Of a stretch of DNA of 64,000 bases, positions 59,290-64,000 are shown in pieces; position 1 is the first letter of the stretch, and each line of letters begins with the position of its first letter. The stretch comes from Prevotellaceae bacterium UBA1746 (GTDB taxonomy: Bacteria; Bacteroidota; Bacteroidia; Bacteroidales; Bacteroidaceae). The notes beneath the pieces were generated by a model that saw only the letters and a program-made list of their open reading frames with translations, was not told where the DNA came from and did no database searches. The stretch is taken from positions 62,001-126,000 of the forward strand of contig DCHS01000017.1 in the NCBI GenBank assembly GCA_002314875.1. Direction: 5' to 3'. A program made the translations under genes and the position numbers.

Positions 59290-61323
59290 TCAACGTCCAA
59301 GAAGAACAAGGAGCACGCTGATGTCACTCGGACTGACACCTGGTATACGAGATGCCTGCGCCAGTGTTTCTGGGTCTATATTTGTTAATTTCTGACGTGC
59401 TTCTGTTGAGAGGCTTGACAGCGTAGAATAGTCGAAACGACCGCGGATTTTGATATTTTCCAAGCGCTGCATTTTATCTGCCAATGCTCTTTCGCGGGTA
59501 ATGTAGCCGTCGTATTTTATGAGGATTTCTGTTTCTTCCAACGTTTCAGCTAAATCAAGTAGCTTGGACTCCTTTTCAAGTTCTTCTTTCGGAAAATGAT
59601 CTTCTGTAATTTTCGCGAAATCATCTAAAGTTTTAAGGGTATCCGAAAGACGAATCTCTGGACGTGCTATGAGTTCAGAAAGTTTTACGCCATGACACAG
59701 AGGCTGGCTTCCGCGTTCTTCAAGTAAGCTGTTAACTTCCTTGGGAGCGATATTTCGGTTGCGAGAGTATTCGATGAGTTCTTCGATTGTCTTCTCCTTG
59801 CGACGATAGCGTTCCAGACGCTCCTCTGTTGCAAGACCCAGTTTTTCCGCATAAGGAGTCAGACGGGTGTCTGCATTATCCTGGCGCAAGAGAATGCGGT
59901 ATTCTGCCCGAGAAGTGAACATACGGTATGGTTCATCAACGCCTTTTGTTACTAAATCGTCTATAAGTACGCCTATATAACCCTCATCTCTGCCTAGGGT
60001 AAATCCTTCTGCATTACTGCACTTTAAAGCTGCGTTTATGCCTGCCATCAAGCCCTGGCCTGCTGCTTCTTCGTAGCCTGTAGTTCCGTTTACCTGTCCG
60101 GCAAAGAACAAACCGTCGACTTTTTTGCTTTCCAACGTATGATATAGTTGCGTCGGCTGAAAGAAGTCGTACTCTATAGCATAGCCCGGACGATAAACCT
60201 TGATGTCACGGAAGCATGGCATGGCTTTGAGAGCCTCGATCTGTACATCCATAGGTAAAGACGAAGAGAATCCGTTTAAATATAGCTCGTTGGTGTCCAA
60301 ACCTTCTGGTTCAAGGAACAGAGGATGACTGTCTCTTTCTGCAAAAGTCACCAGTTTTGTTTCTATCGAAGGGCAATAGCGAGGGCCGATGCTCTGGATC
60401 TGCCCATTATAAAGAGGAGAGTCTGCAAGGCCGCTTTTGAGGATACGATGAACCTCAGCGTTGGTGTTACAGGTCCAGCAGGGTAGCTGAGGCAGCGGTC
60501 GAAGAGGAGAAATATAAGAGAAACGGTAGTGCTCGCGATGTGCGGCGGCACCAAGTTGACGAGAGCGTTCAACAGCCTCCGCTAACGACATTTTCAGTCG
60601 GACAGACTCAGTGCTGTCAGCGCTTTGGACAAGATTTTCGTAGTATTTATCCGAAACTGCATCGTCACCGAGCTGTACTTCCATATCTTCGAAGTGTACG
60701 GACCGGGCATCAATACGAACCGGCGTACCCGTCTTCATCCTTTCAAAAGAGATGCCCTGCTCAACGATGGACTGGGTAAGAAGGGTAGCGGCAGGCTCAG
60801 AACAACGTCCGCCGGGTACCATTTTTCGGCCGATGTGCATCAGGCCATTGAGGAAGGTGCCTGCAGTAATGATAACACAGCGGGCACGGAATTCTGCTCC
60901 CCAGATCGTTCTAAGACCACAAATCTGTCCGTCTTTCACTAAAATTTCTGCGGCCTCATCCTGCCAGATGTCCAGATTGGGCGTGTTTTCAAGTTTCTTT
61001 CGCCATTCTGCGATAAAGCGCATGCGGTCACACTGAGCACGGGGACTCCACATAGCAGGTCCCTTTGAACGGTTGAGCATACGGAATTGAATGGCTGCAG
61101 CATCCGTAACCAAACCCATCTGTCCGCCGAGAGCGTCAATCTCTCTGACAATCTGTCCTTTGGCAATACCACCAACAGCAGGGTTGCAGGACATCTGGGC
61201 TATCTTGTTCATGTCCATCGTGATGATGACGGTCTTCGCTCCCATGCGAGCTGCTGCAGAAGCCGCTTCGCACCCGGCGTGTCCCGCGCCTACCACGATA
61301 ACATCATAGGAAAAGGTACTCAT
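59290..61323 (-). CDS. mnmG: tRNA uridine-5-carboxymethylaminomethyl modification enzyme MnmG (GidA)
   Basis: This 677-aa protein has the FAD-binding N-terminus (YDVIVVGAGHAGCEAASAAARMG), CNPAVGGIAKG, GGRCSEP, TGTPVRID, the FAQ-type segment FFAGQVNGTTGYEEAAGQG and the C-terminal KYDGYITRE. With MnmE it modifies U34 of several tRNAs. It is about 45 residues longer than usual, because residues about 222-263 (after MEVQLGD) hold an insertion with a Ser/Glu-rich helix. It has its own promoter (61352), preceded by the 22-bp repeat array. Confidence 0.96.
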   Translation of the reverse strand: MSTFSYDVIVVGAGHAGCEAASAAARMGAKTVIITMDMNKIAQMSCNPAVGGIAKGQIVREIDALGGQMGLVTDAAAIQFRMLNRSKGPAMWSPRAQCDRMRFIAEWRKKLENTPNLDIWQDEAAEILVKDGQICGLRTIWGAEFRARCVIITAGTFLNGLMHIGRKMVPGGRCSEPAATLLTQSIVEQGISFERMKTGTPVRIDARSVHFEDMEVQLGDDAVSDKYYENLVQSADSTESVRLKMSLAEAVERSRQLGAAAHREHYRFSYISPLRPLPQLPCWTCNTNAEVHRILKSGLADSPLYNGQIQSIGPRYCPSIETKLVTFAERDSHPLFLEPEGLDTNELYLNGFSSSLPMDVQIEALKAMPCFRDIKVYRPGYAIEYDFFQPTQLYHTLESKKVDGLFFAGQVNGTTGYEEAAGQGLMAGINAALKCSNAEGFTLGRDEGYIGVLIDDLVTKGVDEPYRMFTSRAEYRILLRQDNADTRLTPYAEKLGLATEERLERYRRKEKTIEELIEYSRNRNIAPKEVNSLLEERGSQPLCHGVKLSELIARPEIRLSDTLKTLDDFAKITEDHFPKEELEKESKLLDLAETLEETEILIKYDGYITRERALADKMQRLENIKIRGRFDYSTLSSLSTEARQKLTNIDPETLAQASRIPGVSPSDISVLLVLLGR

Positions 61324-61351
61324 TTAATTTTCTTCAAAATTTTAGCGACTG

Positions 61352-61381
61352 CAAAATTACGGAAAAAAGTTCAAAGTCAAA
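61352..61381 (-). promoter_or_regulatory. mnmG promoter
   Basis: On the - strand: -33 TTTG (61378-61381), an 18-nt spacer and -7 TAATTTTG (61352-61359), about 29 bp before the mnmG ATG. Confidence 0.65.
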
Positions 61382-61391
61382 GAAATATTCT

Positions 61392-61633
61392 CTAAAGATA
61401 GAGAATTATTCCACTACCACGGAGAATTATTTAATTCCCTCCGTGATTTATTTCGATTTACATTTATACGACAATAATATCACATTTGTGAAGCAATAGT
61501 CCTACAATTATGACAATATTGCCTTACGTTTGTGAAAATAGCGAATCACAGCTGTGATACAACAAAAAACTTCCGTGACAATTATTTCTATGTCCGCAAG
61601 AGAAATCTATTCCTCAGCGATCGTAAATTATTT
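61392..61633. repeat. Degenerate 22-bp tandem repeat array upstream of mnmG
   Basis: About 11 units start every 22 bp from 61392. The best ones have a 12-bp dyad core of form TCAC-N4-GTGA: TTACATTTATAC (61458), TCACATTTGTGA (61480), CTACAATTATGA (61502), TTACGTTTGTGA (61524) and TCACAGCTGTGA (61546). Each is followed by about 10 AT-rich bases. The outer units are weaker. The array fills the gap 61324-61677 and begins 11 bp upstream of the mnmG -33 box. Confidence 0.8.
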
Positions 61634-61677
61634 GTTGCGATGCAAATCGGTGCTCCGTTGAATTTGGAAGAACTTGA

Positions 61678-62964
61678 CTATGGCTTTTTGAGATAAGAAG
61701 CGCCAAAACGGCAACGGAGGCAGTCCTTTCGATCACAGTAGCGCGTTTTTAATTCAATCAGAGCCTGGCTGTCTGCCGCGTGCTGCGATGCTATTCCCGA
61801 CAAAGCCCACGAACGAATAATGTGATTGTGTTCTGGTTTAATCTTCTCCAAAATCTCGAAAGCTCTTGCGGTCATTTCTTCGTCATTATGACTACGACCA
61901 TAAGCAAAGAGAATAGGAGCAATGGCATTGATTAGAAGCAGATCCACACTGTCAGGTGATAGTGTGTATTCTGCTCCATAACTTGGTAAAGTTTTGGCAG
62001 TTAACAATGTACGCAAATCATTGATATCTTTGATTTCCCGAACCTTGGAGAAATCCAGACGCTGAGAATAGTATAGTTCTGCCAGCTGGGACAGCCTGAC
62101 TTCCGGTGAATTCTGAGGGCGAAGCCTTCCGAATTTCCATGACTTTCTGGGAATCGGCTTTATTCCAAATTTTGTCTGAAGAAAACGATACTCCCTATAC
62201 AGCCTTTCCCTATGAGTATGGCTGTCTTTTGAAGAGAAAGGCTTTGAACTCATCTCCGCCTCTTTTTCCTCCGCTTCCAGTAGTCCTGCTTGCCCAAAGA
62301 AGAAAGCTTCCACCTGGAAAGCATCGTCTCTGTGCTTGTTAATTTGTTGAGGATGAATGGTCGATGCCCACAATTCAAAGGCATCAGAATTTGTTCCAAA
62401 GCCAAAAGACCGTGAAAGCGTGATAAAGAACACACGCTCCCAATCTCCCGCAGTCCGCTCCAACCAACCATTGATGCGTTCTGTTTTCGCTATGAGACGT
62501 TCAACGGTTAAAGCACTGAGCCACGAGTGGACAAAAAGTGGTGAAAGTTGAGGAATAATGCGGTAACAAGGAGGATAAGCCTCTTCCGAAAAAAGTTCAC
62601 GGTAGTTTTCTTCAACTTTTCGCGGAATCTCAAGTTCCATTTGTGGCGGTCGTCGCTTGTTCTCCGTCTCCACGGCACAATCTTGCAGTTGCACGACATG
62701 GAGGATAACATTGTTGTACGCCGCATCCGTATCATGGTGATGACGATACCAGTCCGAGGAGCGAAGATGAATCTCCACATTCCCCATCCAGAGTTGTCCG
62801 CCGATGCGGATTTTTGCATTGAAAAAATCAGGTCCTGCGCCGAAGTTGTGAAGCCCGGTGTCGATAACCTCAATCGTCTGTCCGTCTGTTGATCTCAATT
62901 CACCGAGAGGAAACAAGCGGTGCTGCCACACATAATGCAGTAGTTTTTCCATAATTTCATTCAT
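61678..62964 (-). CDS. DUF2851 family protein
   Basis: The start is put at MNEIMEKLLHYVWQHRLFPL; an ATG four codons later or five codons earlier is also possible. This gives 428 aa. The N-terminus matches the DUF2851 pattern HYVWQHRLFPL...TDGQTIEVIDTGLHNFGAGPDFFNAKIRI, and GNVEIHLRSSDWYRHHHD holds a cluster of His and acidic residues like a metal or nuclease site. The C-terminus ends RYCDRKDCLRCRFG, a possible Cys cluster. Function is not known. It is widespread in Bacteroidetes. A perfect consensus promoter lies upstream. Confidence 0.88.
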   Translation of the reverse strand: MNEIMEKLLHYVWQHRLFPLGELRSTDGQTIEVIDTGLHNFGAGPDFFNAKIRIGGQLWMGNVEIHLRSSDWYRHHHDTDAAYNNVILHVVQLQDCAVETENKRRPPQMELEIPRKVEENYRELFSEEAYPPCYRIIPQLSPLFVHSWLSALTVERLIAKTERINGWLERTAGDWERVFFITLSRSFGFGTNSDAFELWASTIHPQQINKHRDDAFQVEAFFFGQAGLLEAEEKEAEMSSKPFSSKDSHTHRERLYREYRFLQTKFGIKPIPRKSWKFGRLRPQNSPEVRLSQLAELYYSQRLDFSKVREIKDINDLRTLLTAKTLPSYGAEYTLSPDSVDLLLINAIAPILFAYGRSHNDEEMTARAFEILEKIKPEHNHIIRSWALSGIASQHAADSQALIELKTRYCDRKDCLRCRFGASYLKKP

Positions 62965-63022
62965 ATGCCGATAAGTCACGTCAAAAACGGTCAGTTTGGC
63001 GCGCCTATCCTGTTTAAACTCG

Positions 63023-63053
63023 CAAAGGTAAGGCCTTTTTTCTTTTCTGCAAA
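63023..63053 (-). promoter_or_regulatory. Promoter of the DUF2851 gene
   Basis: On the - strand: -33 TTTG (63050-63053), a 19-nt spacer and -7 TACCTTTG (63023-63030). It is a full consensus match, leaving a leader of about 50 nt. Confidence 0.75.
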
Positions 63054-63081
63054 TATTTCTGTATGATTATTTTCAAATTAT

Positions 63082-63112
63082 TTTGGTAAAACCAAAAGAA
63101 ATTGTAACTTTG
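63082..63112 (+). promoter_or_regulatory. Promoter of the C10 protease gene
   Basis: TTTG (63082-63085), a 19-nt spacer and TAACTTTG (63105-63112): full consensus. A small perfect inverted repeat TTTTGGT-AAA-ACCAAAA (63081-63097) covers the -33 box and could be an operator. It lies back to back with the DUF2851 promoter. Confidence 0.75.
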
Positions 63113-63143
63113 CGCCATTAAAATGCATTTTTATTCTTAATAC

Positions 63144-64000
63144 ATGAAAATCAACTATTCCCCCTTGTTTTTAGGAGCAATGTTTATTTTCGGTCTTCAG
63201 ATTCAGGCCGAAAACCGTAGTATGGAAGCTATGCGCGCTGAAGCACAGATTGTTTTACAGCAGACTGGTGCTTGGAAAGCCCCTGCAAAGCATAGTATTA
63301 GTGCTTGCGAACTTCTTCGCAATGATAGCCAGATGGCAGCATTTGGCTATGCAGATGGTGGCTTTGCCTATATCAGTAAGGACGATCAGGTTCCCGCCGT
63401 ACTTTTCTATTCCAATGGAAATTATGCTGAGGTCATGAAGATTCCTTCACTTCAGTCCTATCTGGAAACGCTCAATGGTTATCTTGAGTACTGTGCAAGT
63501 TCTAATGTCCGTCCGAGCTTCGTTCAGGAAAAGGTGACTTGGGCAAATCCCAACGGTGTTGGTCCTATTGCTAAGACCATGTGGAGCCAGGGCGAACCTT
63601 ATAATATTCTCTGCCCCACCTACGACGGAAAGCGCACACTGACGGGTTGTGTGGCTACCGGTGCTGCTATGGCTGTTCATACTCTGGGTGTTCCAGTAAC
63701 CCTCAGTGGTATGAAGAAGTACACCTTCATGAATGACGGCGACAAGATGCAGACTGTTAATCTTGATTTCAGCACCCTTGCCGTTGATCATGAAAACCTT
63801 CTCGACGAATACGGTTCATCAGAAAACTATCTCCAGCGAAAGGCCATTTCAGAGTTGATGTACGCTTGTGGAGTTGCTGCTTCCATGGATTACGGTGTAG
63901 ATGCATCAGGTGCTTATTGCTCTAAATTGGACCGTGGTATCAATACCTATTTCCATGGTATGAAGAGTGTTTATTATGGTCAGCCTTCTGGTCATGAGCA
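63144..64000 (+). CDS. C10-family (streptopain/SpeB-like) cysteine protease, 3' partial
   Basis: The frame opens with an ATG at 63144 and runs without a stop off the right edge (285 codons seen). A signal peptide (FLGAMFIFGLQIQA) is followed by a propeptide-like region (MEAMRAEAQIVLQQ...FAYISKDDQVPAVLFYSNG). The C10 active-site pattern then appears: MWSQGEPYNILCPTYDG, TGCVATGAAMAVHTLG, with the catalytic Cys near residue 168 and an upstream Gln for the oxyanion hole. Further on, YACGVAASMDYGVDASGAYC matches the family's SG(A)Y segment. Such enzymes are secreted zymogens (SpeB, interpain). The catalytic His lies beyond the window. Confidence 0.88.
   Translation, partial: MKINYSPLFLGAMFIFGLQIQAENRSMEAMRAEAQIVLQQTGAWKAPAKHSISACELLRNDSQMAAFGYADGGFAYISKDDQVPAVLFYSNGNYAEVMKIPSLQSYLETLNGYLEYCASSNVRPSFVQEKVTWANPNGVGPIAKTMWSQGEPYNILCPTYDGKRTLTGCVATGAAMAVHTLGVPVTLSGMKKYTFMNDGDKMQTVNLDFSTLAVDHENLLDEYGSSENYLQRKAISELMYACGVAASMDYGVDASGAYCSKLDRGINTYFHGMKSVYYGQPSGHE

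Noticed and set aside
61324..61677. oriC in the mnmG upstream gap
   Set aside because: It is near mnmG and parS and AT-rich with repeats, but I found no DnaA-box cluster (TTATCCACA type) and no dnaA gene.

Overview
The window is a piece of a Bacteroidota chromosome, most likely order Bacteroidales and close to Prevotellaceae. The evidence is a SusC/SusD pair, fused SecDF, the large form of IspG (591 aa), C-terminal sorting-like tails, leaders without Shine-Dalgarno sequences, and promoters of the Bacteroidetes type (TTTG, 18-20 nt, TAnnTTTG). I see no insertion sequence, phage gene, rRNA or CRISPR array. There is one tRNA, tRNA-Arg(CCU).

Layout. 1-2053: a cell-wall pair on +, an L,D-transpeptidase lipoprotein cut by the left edge and a PBP4-type DacB. 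2150-5803: an RpoD-family sigma factor, a TSUP permease and TypA. 5990-14519: a susC-susD-GH85 polysaccharide utilisation operon aimed at N-glycans. 14837-23301: an MsbA-like ABC exporter, RNase H, ArgS, an EEP-family membrane protein, a rhomboid protease, NhaD and tRNA-Arg. 23469-27581: metF-holB-cvpA-sufB. 27796-33198: secDF and divergent metG. 33413-39043: an LRR protein, an M60 mucinase and a GH110 alpha-galactosidase. 39097-41563: ribD, prmC and a TrmH-family methyltransferase. 41567-46202: sialidase, sulfatase-maturating radical SAM enzyme, sialidase. 46423-54116: ispG, purE, a PAP2-like protein, rpoN and polA. 54199-62964: polyprenyl synthase, deoC, dtd, uvrC, apt, mnmG and a DUF2851 protein. 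63144-end: the start of a C10 (streptopain-like) protease.

How the genes work together. Three separate loci attack host glycoproteins: GH85 with SusCD (N-glycan release and uptake), M60 plus GH110 (mucin backbone and alpha-1,3-Gal caps), and two sialidases with a sulfatase activator (sialylated and sulfated mucin). This fits a mucosal (gut or oral) commensal. The rest is housekeeping, mostly on the - strand. An exact 16-bp parS sequence lies between apt and mnmG, so this part may be near the chromosome origin.

Most unusual points: (1) intergenic arrays of degenerate 21-22-bp tandem units with dyad cores, clear at 17.3-17.5, 46.3 and 61.4-61.6 kb and weak at 33.3 kb; (2) a RibD that has lost all three zinc ligands of its deaminase domain; (3) a likely small RNA of about 60 nt with its own promoter and terminator, just before tRNA-Arg; (4) three EPDLF motifs in the PolA linker; (5) a 15-bp inverted repeat carrying both -7 boxes of the polA/prenyl synthase divergent promoter.
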